DNA of 64,000 bases from an uncultured Pelagibacteraceae bacterium (GTDB lineage Bacteria; Pseudomonadota; Alphaproteobacteria; Pelagibacterales; Pelagibacteraceae), in the NCBI GenBank assembly GCA_902634885.1, contig CACPLR010000002.1, forward strand, positions 1 to 64,000, given 5' to 3'. Within the stretch, counting starts at the first letter, position 1. Each line of letters starts with the position of its first letter. The notes beneath the pieces were generated by a model, which searched no databases, was not told the DNA's origin, and saw nothing but the letters and a program-made list of their open reading frames with translations. Below, in pieces: positions 25,510-35,060 of the stretch. Position numbers and translations under genes: made by a program.

Positions 25510-27129
25510 TTACATATTTCCATACTTAGGTCCACCACCACCCTCAGGGGTAACCCAAGTAATATTTTGTGAAGGCTCTTTGATATCACAGGTTTTACAA
25601 TGAATACAATTTTGAGCATTAATTACAAATTTATTTATATTATTTTCTTCCTGAACTTCATAAACTCCTGCTGGACAATATCTTTGTGCTGGCTCGTCAA
25701 ATTTTTCTAAAGTGTAACTTATAGGTAAATTTGGATCTTTTAACTTTAAATGGACAGGTTGATTATCTTCATGATTTGTGCCTGTTAGATAAACGGAGCT
25801 TGTTTTATCAAATGATATTACATTATCTGGTTTTGGATACTCAATTTTTGGCATAGAATTTGCTGGTTTTAGAGTTTCATGATCAGCATGCTTGTGTTTT
25901 AAAGTGAAAGGTAATTTTCCTCTAAACAATATCTGATCTATTCCAGTAAAAATTATACCTAAAATTAATCCCCAAGAAAAACTGGGTTTGACATTTCTTG
26001 CTTCATGTAGTTCTTTGAAGACCCAACTATTTTTAAATTTTTCTTCATATAAAGATAAAGTTTTCTTTAAATTAAAATGATCAACAATAGTTTCAGCCGC
26101 AATCATTCCACTTTTCATTGCAGTGTGTGAACCTTTAATTTTTGGCATATTTAATGTTCCTGCATCACAACCTACTAGTAGAGCACCAGGCATATACATT
26201 TTAGGTAAACTTTGAATTCCTCCTTCTATCAGAGCTCTTGCGCCATATGAAATTCTTTTTCCACCTTCAATTATTTTTTTTATAGCTGGATGAGTTTTAA
26301 ATCTTTGAAATTCATCAAAAGGTGAAAGGTGAGGATTTTTATAATCTAGACCGATTACATACCCTAAAAATATTTGTTTATTTTCAGCATGGTACATAAA
26401 ACTTCCACCATAAGTACTATTATCTAACGGCCATCCTGCTGTATGCATTACTAGGCCTTCTGTATGATTTTTTTCATCAACCTCCCAAATTTCTTTAAAC
26501 CCAATTCCATATTGTTGTGGGTCTTTTCCCTCATTAAGATTAAATTTTTTTATTAATTCTTTACCTAAATGTCCTCTACAACCTTCTGCAAATACAGTTA
26601 CTTTTGCATGTAATTCCATACCAGGTTCATAACTGTCTTTTTTATTTCCCTGTTTATCCAAACCCATATCTTGAGTAGCAATTCCTTTAACTGAGCCGTC
26701 ATCGCTATACAAAACCTCACTTGCAGGAAAACCAGGAAAAATTTCTACACCTAATGCCTCAGCTTGTTCTCCCAGCCATCTACATAAGTTTGCAAGACTT
26801 ATGATATAATTTTTGTGATTTTGTTGAACTTTGGGGAGTAACCAAGTCGGCCAACTTAAGGATTTTTCTTTTCCTAAAAATAAAAATTTTTCTTTAGTAA
26901 CTTTTGTTTTAATTGGTGAATCTAATTCTCTCCAATTTGGTAATAACTCATCTAAGGCACGTGTTTCAAATACATTGCCTGATAAAATATGGGCACCAAT
27001 TTCAGATGCTTTCTCGAGTAAGCAGACATTTATATCTGGATTTAACTGCTTTAACTTTATTGCAGTTGAAAGTCCGGATGGTCCGCCTCCTACGATTACT
27101 ACATCGTATTCCATCACTTCTCTGGACAT
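25510..27129 (-). CDS. Electron transfer flavoprotein-ubiquinone oxidoreductase
   Basis: A 539-residue membrane-associated iron-sulfur flavoprotein that passes electrons from reduced ETF to ubiquinone. It has an N-terminal FAD motif VVIVGGGPSGLSTAIKL, the family region GSHTAMKSGMIAAETI, and a C-terminal 4Fe-4S domain with RYCPAGVYE and CIHCKTCDIKEP. It ends in the usual GGGGPKYGNM-like tail. It is the last gene of the long minus-strand run, 24 bp after etfA, placing the quinone exit at the end of the dehydrogenase operon. Confidence 0.97.
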   Translation of the reverse strand: MSREVMEYDVVIVGGGPSGLSTAIKLKQLNPDINVCLLEKASEIGAHILSGNVFETRALDELLPNWRELDSPIKTKVTKEKFLFLGKEKSLSWPTWLLPKVQQNHKNYIISLANLCRWLGEQAEALGVEIFPGFPASEVLYSDDGSVKGIATQDMGLDKQGNKKDSYEPGMELHAKVTVFAEGCRGHLGKELIKKFNLNEGKDPQQYGIGFKEIWEVDEKNHTEGLVMHTAGWPLDNSTYGGSFMYHAENKQIFLGYVIGLDYKNPHLSPFDEFQRFKTHPAIKKIIEGGKRISYGARALIEGGIQSLPKMYMPGALLVGCDAGTLNMPKIKGSHTAMKSGMIAAETIVDHFNLKKTLSLYEEKFKNSWVFKELHEARNVKPSFSWGLILGIIFTGIDQILFRGKLPFTLKHKHADHETLKPANSMPKIEYPKPDNVISFDKTSSVYLTGTNHEDNQPVHLKLKDPNLPISYTLEKFDEPAQRYCPAGVYEVQEENNINKFVINAQNCIHCKTCDIKEPSQNITWVTPEGGGGPKYGNM

Positions 27130-27153
27130 AATGATATTTTATTACAGGATTTG

Positions 27154-28107
27154 TTATTTTTGTATAGTGTTTAATTTGTTCAGTTCTGTTAGAAACTGTG
27201 GAAGAGCTTCAAATAAATCTGCCTCTAATCCATAATCTGCAACACTAAAAATTGGTGCTTCACCATCTTTATTTATAGCAACAATTACTTTACTTTCTTT
27301 CATTCCAGCTAGATGCTGTATGGCACCAGATATACCTACTGCGATATATAAGTCTGGTACAACTACTTTTCCAGTTTGTCCTACTTGGTGATCGTTGGTT
27401 ATATAACCTGCATCAACTGCAGCACGTGATGCACCTATTGCTGCATTAAGTTTGTCTGCAACTTGTTGAATTAGTTTGAAATTTTCTCCACTTTGCATAC
27501 CTCTTCCCCCTGATACTACCACTCTCGCTGTACCTAGTTCAGGTCTATCAGATTTAATTTCTTCTCTTTTTACAAATTGAGTTGACTCTGTTTTATCAGC
27601 TGCATCAGCTTTTATTATTTCAGCGGAACCACCCGTTGTTGGCGCAGGATCAAAAGATGTTGGTCTTATTGTAACACATTTTTTTGGATCATTGCTTTTA
27701 ACAGTTGCAAAAGCATTTCCAGCATAAATCGGTCTTAAAAATGTATCGGACGATATGACTTTAATAATGTCGCTTACCTGAGATGTATCTAGTAAAGCTG
27801 CAACTCTTGGCATTAAATTTTTTCCAAAAGTATTTGCAGAGCAAACTATATGTGAATAGTTATCTGCTTGTTTAATGATTGCAGATGTATAATTTTCTGC
27901 AATATAATTTTCATAAATTTGATTATCAACTTGAATTACTTTTTTTAAACTTGGAACTTGTGAAATAGATTTTGTAACTTCATCTGCATTATATCCAATC
28001 ACCAAAACATGAAGATCTTGATCAATTTGTGAAGCTGCAGTTATAGCATTGTAAGTAAAAGGTTTTACTTCTTTATTGTTATGTTCTGCAATTAATAAAA
28101 CTGACAT
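27154..28107 (-). CDS. etfA: Electron transfer flavoprotein alpha subunit
   Basis: A 317-residue FAD-binding subunit of ETF. The C-terminal FAD domain shows [44 protein letters not shown] and [17 protein letters not shown], all highly conserved. Its start overlaps the etfB stop by one base. ETF accepts electrons from the dimethylglycine- and sarcosine-dehydrogenase-like enzymes of the same operon and hands them to ETF-QO. Confidence 0.97.
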   Translation of the reverse strand: MSVLLIAEHNNKEVKPFTYNAITAASQIDQDLHVLVIGYNADEVTKSISQVPSLKKVIQVDNQIYENYIAENYTSAIIKQADNYSHIVCSANTFGKNLMPRVAALLDTSQVSDIIKVISSDTFLRPIYAGNAFATVKSNDPKKCVTIRPTSFDPAPTTGGSAEIIKADAADKTESTQFVKREEIKSDRPELGTARVVVSGGRGMQSGENFKLIQQVADKLNAAIGASRAAVDAGYITNDHQVGQTGKVVVPDLYIAVGISGAIQHLAGMKESKVIVAINKDGEAPIFSVADYGLEADLFEALPQFLTELNKLNTIQK

Positions 28108-28856
28108 TATATTACTTTAGCCTCATTTTTTAATTTTTGAACTAATTCTTCAACATTTGCGACTTTAATTCCCGCTTTTCTTTTAGGTGGTTCTTCAACC
28201 TTAATTTGCTCGATTCTTGGATTTGTATCAACACCTAAATCTGATGCATTTATTTGCTCTATTGGTTTTTTCTTTGCTTTCATAATATTCGGTAAAGATG
28301 CGTATCTAGGTTCATTTAATCTTAGATCACATGTTACAATTGCAGGAACATTAACTTCAATTGTTTCTAAACCTTCATCCACTTCTCTAGTGACTTCTAA
28401 AGATTTTTCTTTAACTTCAATTTTAGATGCAAATGTTGCTTGTGGCCAATTTAAAAGAGCAGCAAGCATCTGTCCTGTTTGATTGCAATCATCATCGATT
28501 GCTTGTTTACCCATAAAAACTAAATCGGGCTTTTCTTTTTCAACAACTTTTTGTAAAATTTTTGAAACTGCTAATGGTTCAATTACTCCGTCAACTTTAA
28601 CATGAATTCCTCTATCTGCTCCAACTGCTAAAGCTTTTCTAACTGTCTCTTGTGCCTTCTCCTCGCCTACTGTTATTGCAACTATTTCTGTTGCTTTCCC
28701 GGCCTCTTTTATTTTAACAGCCTCTTCAACTGCATTATCATCAGGTGGATTAGTTGACATTTTTACGTTATCAGTAACGACACCACTACCATCTTCTTTA
28801 ACTCTGATTTGAACGTTGTAATCAATTACTCTTTTTACAGCGACTAATATTTTCAT
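28107..28856 (-). CDS. etfB: Electron transfer flavoprotein beta subunit
   Basis: A 249-residue AMP-binding subunit of ETF with [15 protein letters not shown] at the start, [38 protein letters not shown] and the ETFB signature [21 protein letters not shown] near residue 160. Start overlaps the stop of the 810-residue dehydrogenase (1 bp), indicating coupled synthesis with the electron donor. Confidence 0.97.
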   Translation of the reverse strand: MKILVAVKRVIDYNVQIRVKEDGSGVVTDNVKMSTNPPDDNAVEEAVKIKEAGKATEIVAITVGEEKAQETVRKALAVGADRGIHVKVDGVIEPLAVSKILQKVVEKEKPDLVFMGKQAIDDDCNQTGQMLAALLNWPQATFASKIEVKEKSLEVTREVDEGLETIEVNVPAIVTCDLRLNEPRYASLPNIMKAKKKPIEQINASDLGVDTNPRIEQIKVEEPPKRKAGIKVANVEELVQKLKNEAKVI

Positions 28857-31288
28857 TATGCTCTTAATAAATTATTTTCAGGATCATAAGGACTTTCTTC
28901 AAGAACAGTTGCTTCATGCATTTTTCCTAAAATATCTATTTTTAGTTTTTGTCCTACATTTCCAAGTTCAGGTTTCACCATTGCTAAAGCAATAGACTTA
29001 TCCAATCTAAATCCAAAGTCACCACCAGTTGCTCTTCCAATAACACTCCCATTTTCATAAACAGGGTTGTTACCTAAAACATCTGCATCTGTTGTATTGT
29101 GAACTTCCATTGTTATCAATTTATTATTAAAACCTTTTTCTCTCCATTGATTTAAAGCCTCTAAACCAATAAACTTTCCTTTATTTGGATGAACAAAACG
29201 ATCCAAACCACTTTCGTAAGGTGAATATTCAATAGACAGTTCTGTTCCAACCAATTTATAAGATTTTTCAACTCTTAAACTATTCATTGCTCTAATTCCG
29301 TATGGTTTGATACCTAGATCTTGTCCTGCTTCCATTAATTTATCAAATATATGATTTTGGTACTCAATTGGATGATGAAGTTCCCAGCCAAGTTCACCTA
29401 CAAAATTTACCCTCATTGCATTGACAGGTGCGTAACCAATATTAACCATTTTTGCACTTAACCATTTAAAATTTTCATTTGAAAAATCATCAGTAGAAAC
29501 TCTTTGCATTAACTCTCTTGCTTTTGGACCAGAAACCACAAGAACTCCATTGCTGTTTGTTAAATTTTCAAATTGTACTGATCCATCCTTTGGCATCCAT
29601 CTATGTATCCAGTCATGATCTAATCTTTGAAAGGCTCCTGCAGATACAAGATAAAAACTGTCTTCAGCCTCCCTCATAATTGTAAACTCAGAGTGTACTC
29701 CGCCTTTAGTATTTAATGCGTGACAAAGATTTATTCTTCCTATTTTTTTTGGAAGTTTATTTGCAACTAAATTATCTAAAAATTCTTCAGCTCCAGGGCC
29801 TTTAATTCTACATTTTGCAAAGGCAGTCATGTCTAATAAACCAACATTTTGCTTTACATTTTTACACTCTTTCTTGATTGCTTCAAACCACTTTGATCTT
29901 CTAAAAGACCAATCATCTTTTTGTTCCATGCCATCAGTTGCAAAAAAGTTTGGTCTTTCCCATCCAAATTTTTGACCAAATACAGCACCTAATTTTTTCA
30001 TTCTGTCATAACACGGTGCAGTTCTTAAAGGTCTAGCCGCACCTCTTTCCTCATCAGGATAATGAATAATGAATACATTTCTATAAGCTTCTTCATTCTT
30101 TTCTTTTAAATATGATTTAGAGCAATAATCACCATACCTTCTTGGTTCTACTCCAAGCATATCAATAGTTGGTTCACCATCTACAATCCATTCTGCTAAT
30201 TGCCAACCTGCTCCACCCGCTGCTGTTATTCCAAAACTATGACCTTCATTAATCCAGAAATTTTTTAATCCCCAAGCAGGTCCAACAATTGGGTTTCCAT
30301 CTGGGGTATAACATATTGCGCCGTTGTAAACTTTTTTTACACCAACTTCACCAAAAGCTGGAACTCTATGAATTGCACCTTCGATATGTGGAGCTAGTCT
30401 ATCTAAATCTTCCTGGAAAAGTTCATACTCAGAATCTTTTGAAGGTCCATCTACATAACAACATGGCGCACCATCTTCGTAAGGACCTAGAATTAATCCT
30501 CCTGCTTCTTCTCTCATATACCATCTGCTATCGCTATCTCTTAAAACTCCCATTTCTGGAAGTCCTTCTTTTTTTCTTTTTTGAATTTCAGGATGTGGTT
30601 CTGTAACAATATATTGATGTTCAACTGGTATAACTGGAATATCTAAACCCACCATCTTTCCAGTTTGCCTTGCAAAATTTCCAGAACAAGAAATAACATG
30701 TTCACATTCAATAGTTCCTTTATCCGTTTCAACAACCCAACCATCTTTAGATTGTTTCATTCCAACTACACTTGTGTTTCTGTAAATTTCTGCACCTCTA
30801 TTTCTTGCGCCTGTTGCTAAAGCTTGAGTTAGATCAGCAGGTTGAATATATCCATCTTCAGGGTGTTGTATTGCCCCAACTAAATCTGAAGTATTACACA
30901 AAGGCCAAATTTCTTTTACTTGATCTGGTGTTAAAAATTTTACATCAACTCCTATTGTTTGAGCAACTCCTGCATATTGATGATACTCATCCATTCTATC
31001 TTTTGTGCTTGCTAATCTGATATTTGAAACAACACTGAAACCTACGTTTTTTCCTGTTTCTTCCTCTAAAGTTTTATAAAGATTGACCGCATACTTATGT
31101 AATTGTCCAACTGAATAGCTCATGTTGAATAAAGGAAGTAGACCAGCTGCATGCCATGTTGAACCTGAAGTTAATTCTTTTCTCTCTATTAGGACTACGT
31201 CTGACCAACCTTTTTTTGCTAGATGGTAAAGAGCACTTACACCTACTACGCCACCACCAACAATAACAACTTTTGCTTTTGATTTCAT
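28856..31288 (-). CDS. Dimethylglycine/sarcosine dehydrogenase-like flavoprotein
   Basis: An 810-residue fusion of a DAO-type FAD oxidase domain (1-400), an FAO_M linker and a GcvT-type folate-binding domain (about 440-790). FAD motif [17 protein letters not shown], and SGSTWHAAG with His46 at the position of covalent flavin attachment in the family. It oxidatively removes a methyl group from dimethylglycine or sarcosine, feeding the C1 unit to tetrahydrofolate and electrons to ETF. Directly upstream of etfBA with overlapping codons, supporting a dehydrogenase and not an oxidase role. Exact substrate is not decided by sequence. Confidence 0.88.
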   Translation of the reverse strand: MKSKAKVVIVGGGVVGVSALYHLAKKGWSDVVLIERKELTSGSTWHAAGLLPLFNMSYSVGQLHKYAVNLYKTLEEETGKNVGFSVVSNIRLASTKDRMDEYHQYAGVAQTIGVDVKFLTPDQVKEIWPLCNTSDLVGAIQHPEDGYIQPADLTQALATGARNRGAEIYRNTSVVGMKQSKDGWVVETDKGTIECEHVISCSGNFARQTGKMVGLDIPVIPVEHQYIVTEPHPEIQKRKKEGLPEMGVLRDSDSRWYMREEAGGLILGPYEDGAPCCYVDGPSKDSEYELFQEDLDRLAPHIEGAIHRVPAFGEVGVKKVYNGAICYTPDGNPIVGPAWGLKNFWINEGHSFGITAAGGAGWQLAEWIVDGEPTIDMLGVEPRRYGDYCSKSYLKEKNEEAYRNVFIIHYPDEERGAARPLRTAPCYDRMKKLGAVFGQKFGWERPNFFATDGMEQKDDWSFRRSKWFEAIKKECKNVKQNVGLLDMTAFAKCRIKGPGAEEFLDNLVANKLPKKIGRINLCHALNTKGGVHSEFTIMREAEDSFYLVSAGAFQRLDHDWIHRWMPKDGSVQFENLTNSNGVLVVSGPKARELMQRVSTDDFSNENFKWLSAKMVNIGYAPVNAMRVNFVGELGWELHHPIEYQNHIFDKLMEAGQDLGIKPYGIRAMNSLRVEKSYKLVGTELSIEYSPYESGLDRFVHPNKGKFIGLEALNQWREKGFNNKLITMEVHNTTDADVLGNNPVYENGSVIGRATGGDFGFRLDKSIALAMVKPELGNVGQKLKIDILGKMHEATVLEESPYDPENNLLRA

Positions 31289-31331
31289 TTAGCGATTCCT
31301 ACTAAATTTTCAATTTGAACGAAACAAAATT

Positions 31332-31538
31332 CTATTCATCATCATCTGCGTCACGCCAGCCCAATATGTACATCAGATAAGCTGCCACGGACACTGAAAT
31401 TACTCCAACAACCATACCTATATTTACACCGACTTCACTTCCAAAAAAGTACCAACCTAATTGAGTTGATGATATTGGTGGAAAACACAAAACAAACATT
31501 ACTATCGCGTATTTTATGTACATTGGAAGTTTTTTCAT
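31332..31538 (-). CDS. Small membrane protein
   Basis: A 68-residue protein with two membrane segments (about 8-27 and 36-59) and an acidic end, WRDADDDE. Not recognised. It overlaps the stop of the DUF4864-like gene by one base and lies 43 bp before the dehydrogenase, so it belongs to the same operon. A role as membrane anchor is possible but unsupported. Confidence 0.65.
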   Translation of the reverse strand: MKKLPMYIKYAIVMFVLCFPPISSTQLGWYFFGSEVGVNIGMVVGVISVSVAAYLMYILGWRDADDDE

Positions 31539-32026
31539 TATATAGACGAACCCAAATTAAAAGGTTGAGAGACTCCAGTAGTTAACCAACAGTCTTTGGT
31601 TGGACCATCTTGAGCATTTTTTTCTACTTGCCATTTAAATTTGAAATAGTTTTTATCTGAACCTAAAATGGTTACTTCATAGGTTGCTACATTGTCATTT
31701 TTAAAAATTTCAATGATCTCATTCTGTTGATGGTTAAGTAACATTGCGTATGAATTACCCTTCAACATAGTTTTAAATCTTTCAATTGGACCAGTATATC
31801 TTTGATTTTTCGGATGGGCAAATTCCCAGGTTTGTAATATACCCCTATCTTTATACGGACTATCATTTTTCATAAGAGCATTTAATTGAATTTTCACTAC
31901 TTCTTTTGGTGAAATATTTTTTTTCGGTTTTAGGACATCTGCATGTGTGTTTGTCGATGTAATTAAAATAAATGTTAGAAATAATAAAAAAATTCTAAAT
32001 TTTTGAGGTTGTTTTTTTAACATCAT
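31538..32026 (-). CDS. DUF4864-like secreted protein
   Basis: A 162-residue protein with an N-terminal signal peptide (hydrophobic FRIFLLFLTFILITSTNTHA) followed by a domain resembling DUF4864: EVVKIQLNALMKND, GILQTWEFAHPKNQRYTG, FKTMLKGNSYAMLLNH. Function unknown, probably periplasmic. The start at 32026 (MMLKK) overlaps the end of the preceding gene by about 30 bp; the longer upstream extension would be fully inside that gene. Confidence 0.65.
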   Translation of the reverse strand: MMLKKQPQKFRIFLLFLTFILITSTNTHADVLKPKKNISPKEVVKIQLNALMKNDSPYKDRGILQTWEFAHPKNQRYTGPIERFKTMLKGNSYAMLLNHQQNEIIEIFKNDNVATYEVTILGSDKNYFKFKWQVEKNAQDGPTKDCWLTTGVSQPFNLGSSI

Positions 32027-32564
32027 CAAGAAATTTTTTTCTTTTTTCATCTGACACAAATGGTACAGCAAAGTATCTTCTATATGTAACATCCGTTATG
32101 CCGCATATATTGAAAACTCCTCTTCTTAATCTTTTTGTCGGCATATTATAAAAGAAGGTTTTTACAGCAAACTGAGGAGATCCGTATGTGCAAAAAACTA
32201 CAGCTTTTTTTCCTTTAAGATTTCCAATAGGGTATCCATAATTTCCAAATAATTTTTTAAATCTAAAAGCCCATGGCGGTGCAAGCACTTTATCGATCCA
32301 ACCCTCAACAATTGCTGGCATTCGAAAATTCCAGATAGGAGCTATTAATGTAATAACATCACTTTCTTCTATTCTTCTTCTATGATCTTTTACAGTTTGA
32401 TCTTTATCTTCACCATCAAATACAGGATCAAATTTTTCCTTATACAAGTCAACAAAATCAACCTTGTGACCAATTTCATTTGCTTTTTTGATGAAGGTAT
32501 CTTTTATCGCTGCATTAAAAGAGCTATCATTATAATGCCCATATATTAAAAATATTTTTTTCAT
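31995..32564 (-). CDS. NAD(P)H:quinone oxidoreductase-like flavodoxin-fold protein
   Basis: A 189-residue flavodoxin-fold (Flavodoxin_2) protein related to KefF/MdaB/NQO. It begins KKIFLIYGHYNDSSFNAAI, has DVITLIAPIWNFRMPAIVEGWIDKVLAPPWAF and KKAVVFCTYGSPQF, which form the FMN or FAD site. It probably performs two-electron quinone reduction with NAD(P)H. Start at 32564 (MKKIF) lies just behind the stop of the CoA-binding protein; the in-frame upstream ATG would overlap it. Confidence 0.82.
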   Translation of the reverse strand: MKKIFLIYGHYNDSSFNAAIKDTFIKKANEIGHKVDFVDLYKEKFDPVFDGEDKDQTVKDHRRRIEESDVITLIAPIWNFRMPAIVEGWIDKVLAPPWAFRFKKLFGNYGYPIGNLKGKKAVVFCTYGSPQFAVKTFFYNMPTKRLRRGVFNICGITDVTYRRYFAVPFVSDEKRKKFLDDVKKTTSKI

Positions 32565-32565
32565 T

Positions 32566-32991
32566 TTAAATTTTTCTAAAAAGTCTCTCGTACTCAATTT
32601 TTATACATTTATTGGAAATATAATAAATTTTATTTTCACTAACTATCTTTGCTGCGTTTTCATTGTGTATACCAAGTTGTAACCATAAAACATTCGCCTT
32701 AATATTTATTGTTTGTTTGGCAATATCCTCTACTTCTTCAATGGGTCTGAAAACATTAACAATTCCCACATGATCATTTATTTCCTTTAGGCTCTTATAT
32801 ACCTTTTCACCATTAATAATTTTATTATCTGTGTGTGGATTTATTGGGTAAACTTTGTAACCAGTATTTCTTAAAAATTTCATTATTCTATTTGAGTCTT
32901 TATTTGTATCTGCGCTTACTCCTACTATTGCAATAGTCCTATAACTTACAAATAATTCTTTAATTTTGTCATCCACTAAACTGTTATTCAT
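32566..32991 (-). CDS. CoA-binding domain protein (YccU-like), copy 2
   Basis: A 141-residue single-domain CoA_binding_2 protein: TIAIVGVSADTNKDSNRI, GYKVYPINPHTDNKI and VDIVNVF-like VGIVNVFRPIEEV are the Rossmann motifs. It resembles the first domain of succinyl-CoA synthetase alpha and of ADP-forming acyl-CoA ligases, but lacks the catalytic histidine domain. It is a paralogue of the preceding gene (33006-33473). A role in binding acyl-CoA near the enoyl-CoA hydratase is inference. Confidence 0.85.
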   Translation of the reverse strand: MNNSLVDDKIKELFVSYRTIAIVGVSADTNKDSNRIMKFLRNTGYKVYPINPHTDNKIINGEKVYKSLKEINDHVGIVNVFRPIEEVEDIAKQTINIKANVLWLQLGIHNENAAKIVSENKIYYISNKCIKIEYERLFRKI

Positions 32992-33005
32992 AGAGCTTAT
33001 TATAT

Positions 33006-33473
33006 TTAATTTTTAAGTACGGGAAATACAGGATTAGATTTTAAAAAAATCTTTTGATAATCTTGTTTGATACATCTATTTGAAACGAATTTTATATTTG
33101 CCTCATTAATTATTTTCTTTGCATCATCATTGTGAATTCCATACTGAAGCCAAAAAACTTTAACTTTTTTTTTAATCGCTTCTTTTGCAATATTTAGCGC
33201 CTCTTTAGATGGTCTAAAGACATCAAGAATATCGATTTCCTCCTCAATATCATCTAAACTTCCTAAGACTGTTTCACCATTAATAGTTTCACCAATTGCA
33301 AAAGGATTAATCGGATAAACTTTATAACCAAAATCTTGCATATATTTCATAACAACATTTGCAGGTTTTCTTTTTAAATTATTTTTGTCTTCTCCTTTTT
33401 TCTCTGAGCTTACTCCAATCATCGCAATAGTTTTTGAATTTTTCAGAACTTCTTTAATTTGTGTTTCGTTCAT
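33006..33473 (-). CDS. CoA-binding domain protein (YccU-like), copy 1
   Basis: A 155-residue CoA_binding_2 protein with TIAMIGVSSEKKGEDKN, the GYKVYPINPFA strand-turn and EIDILDVFRPSKEA, followed by VFWLQYGIHNDDA and SNRCIKQDY. It aligns over its full length with the next gene, from which it is separated by 14 bp. It starts 4 bp behind the enoyl-CoA hydratase gene, suggesting coupled function. Biochemical role of the family is unsettled. Confidence 0.86.
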   Translation of the reverse strand: MNETQIKEVLKNSKTIAMIGVSSEKKGEDKNNLKRKPANVVMKYMQDFGYKVYPINPFAIGETINGETVLGSLDDIEEEIDILDVFRPSKEALNIAKEAIKKKVKVFWLQYGIHNDDAKKIINEANIKFVSNRCIKQDYQKIFLKSNPVFPVLKN

Positions 33474-33477
33474 TTTT

Positions 33478-34251
33478 TTATTTATTTTTCCACTTAGGTT
33501 GTCTTTTTTCTAAGAATGCAGAAATTCCCTCTTGTGCATCTTGTGCCATCATATTTAATGTCATCATTTTACTAGTAAATTGATAAGCCTTTTTTAAAGG
33601 CATCTCTAGTTGTTTATAAAAAGCTTTTTTTCCAATTCTAATCGTTAAATTAGATTTCGAAGCAATTACATTCGCTAATTTTAATACTTCTTTATTTAAT
33701 TTTTTTTTTGGAAAATAATCATTTATTAATCCAATATCTTTTGCAAGTTTTGCTTTTATTGGTTCTCCTGTTAACAACATCTTCATCATATGTTTCCTAT
33801 TAACCTTTCTGCTCACGGCCACCATTGGAGTGCTGCAAAACAAACCAATGTTAACTCCAGGTGTTGCAAATACAGCTGAATTTGAACTGTATGCAAGATC
33901 ACAGCTTGCAACCAATTGACAACCAGCAGCATAAGAGGCCCCATGTACCTTTGCTATCACTGGTTTGTTGCCTTCAACTATTTGTAACATTAATTTTGAA
34001 CACAAATTAAAAAGCCTTTGATGATTGGATCTATTCTTATGACCCCTTACTTCTTTTAAGTTGTGACCTGCACTAAAACCATTTCCTGAACCTTCAAGAA
34101 TAATTACTTTTGTATTTTTATCCTTATCTAACTTTTTAAATACTTTAATTAAATCTCCCAAGGTCCTATATGAAAGAGAATTATAAGTTTTGGGGTCATT
34201 AATAATTACGCTTTTAATACCATTGTTTAAATTTTTGATTATAACATTCAT
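33478..34251 (-). CDS. Enoyl-CoA hydratase/isomerase family protein
   Basis: A 257-residue crotonase-fold protein. It has the oxyanion-hole segments SGNGFSAGHNLKEV and GASYAAGCQLVASCDLAYSS, and the C-terminal SAFLEKRQPKW typical of the family. The general-acid/base glutamates of mitochondrial crotonase are not obvious, so it could be a variant such as an ECHDC3-like protein. In this operon it may hydrate acryloyl-CoA or another short enoyl-CoA, which is inference from the DddP-like gene two kilobases upstream and acuI elsewhere. Confidence 0.85.
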   Translation of the reverse strand: MNVIIKNLNNGIKSVIINDPKTYNSLSYRTLGDLIKVFKKLDKDKNTKVIILEGSGNGFSAGHNLKEVRGHKNRSNHQRLFNLCSKLMLQIVEGNKPVIAKVHGASYAAGCQLVASCDLAYSSNSAVFATPGVNIGLFCSTPMVAVSRKVNRKHMMKMLLTGEPIKAKLAKDIGLINDYFPKKKLNKEVLKLANVIASKSNLTIRIGKKAFYKQLEMPLKKAYQFTSKMMTLNMMAQDAQEGISAFLEKRQPKWKNK

Positions 34252-34260
34252 TATTTAAAA

Positions 34261-34635
34261 CTACTTAAGTTCTCCATCTTCTCTCATTTTTGCTCTAATT
34301 TTAGTTGCAGAGATTTTTTGTATCTCCTCTGAAAGTTCAATCTCTTCAATCTTGTAACCTACTCCTCTGCCATAACAAATATTTGTTATGTTTGGGACAA
34401 GCATTATTTTAAATCTTCCTTCAAACTCTGGATTAAGTCTTTCTTCAATTTTTTTTTTAACTGTTTCAAAATCAAACGGATTATCATCTACTCCTTGAAC
34501 ATCTCTGATTTGGATACAAACTTGACCAGTTTTTCTAATAATCTCTTTAAACAAAGTATAATGTCCATCATGAAAAGGTTGCCACCTTCCTAACATTTGT
34601 GCTGTAGGCTTTTTGTTATCCCACTGATAAGTCAT
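34261..34635 (-). CDS. Small adenylyl/cytidylyltransferase
   Basis: A 124-residue nucleotidyltransferase of the HxGH superfamily. The nucleotide-binding motif is H22-D-G-H25 in RWQPFHDGHYTLF and the second signature ISATKIR is at 108-114. It would attach AMP or CMP to a phosphate-containing substrate such as nicotinamide mononucleotide or a phospho-alcohol. It overlaps the CysC-like kinase by 4 bp (ATGA), so kinase and transferase are probably consecutive steps: phosphorylation, then nucleotidylation. The substrate is unknown. Confidence 0.8.
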   Translation of the reverse strand: MTYQWDNKKPTAQMLGRWQPFHDGHYTLFKEIIRKTGQVCIQIRDVQGVDDNPFDFETVKKKIEERLNPEFEGRFKIMLVPNITNICYGRGVGYKIEEIELSEEIQKISATKIRAKMREDGELK

Positions 34636-35042
34636 TTTTTTATCTCCTCTACTATTTTAGGTGCCCATTTTTTTGCATCTTGAGTTGTGACATGAAAATC
34701 AAAATTTTTTGGTTTTACAAACATTTGATTTGTATCTTCAAATCTGCCTTTTTGAATTGTATCTACCCACACTCTAAAGTCTGCTGGAAACAAACTTCTA
34801 GCTTCAGGTGTTGGTGCTACAAAATCGGCTATTACGAAATTACCCTCTGACTTAAGTTTTAATGCAAATTCAGCCATTCTTTTTGCTTGTCTAACTCTTC
34901 CCTCTTCAGAAAAATCCCAATCATCAGCAGCTTTTCTAACTTCATCAGCATTGAGTCTTTTTGCATTTAATAAAGGAGCCATCTCATCAGCAAGAGTTGT
35001 TTTGCCTGCTCCCGGCAGACCCATGACTAATATAATTTTCAT
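34632..35042 (-). CDS. P-loop kinase, adenylylsulfate kinase-like
   Basis: A 136-residue P-loop kinase with Walker A GLPGAGKTT (residues 8-16) and an APS-kinase-like stretch NADEVRKAADDWDFSEEGRV. Usual CysC is about 180-200 residues; here the C-terminal lid is shortened, and no sulfate adenylyltransferase genes are present. SAR11 cells are known to lack assimilatory sulfate reduction, which argues against a true APS kinase. More likely it phosphorylates another small molecule for the nucleotidyltransferase overlapping its end. Confidence 0.78.
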   Translation of the reverse strand: MKIILVMGLPGAGKTTLADEMAPLLNAKRLNADEVRKAADDWDFSEEGRVRQAKRMAEFALKLKSEGNFVIADFVAPTPEARSLFPADFRVWVDTIQKGRFEDTNQMFVKPKNFDFHVTTQDAKKWAPKIVEEIKK

Positions 35043-35060
35043 TTAATTTTTTTTTGATTA

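Noticed and set aside
34632-35042. True adenylylsulfate kinase of sulfate assimilation
   Set aside because: The protein is too short and no sulfate adenylyltransferase or reductase genes are present.
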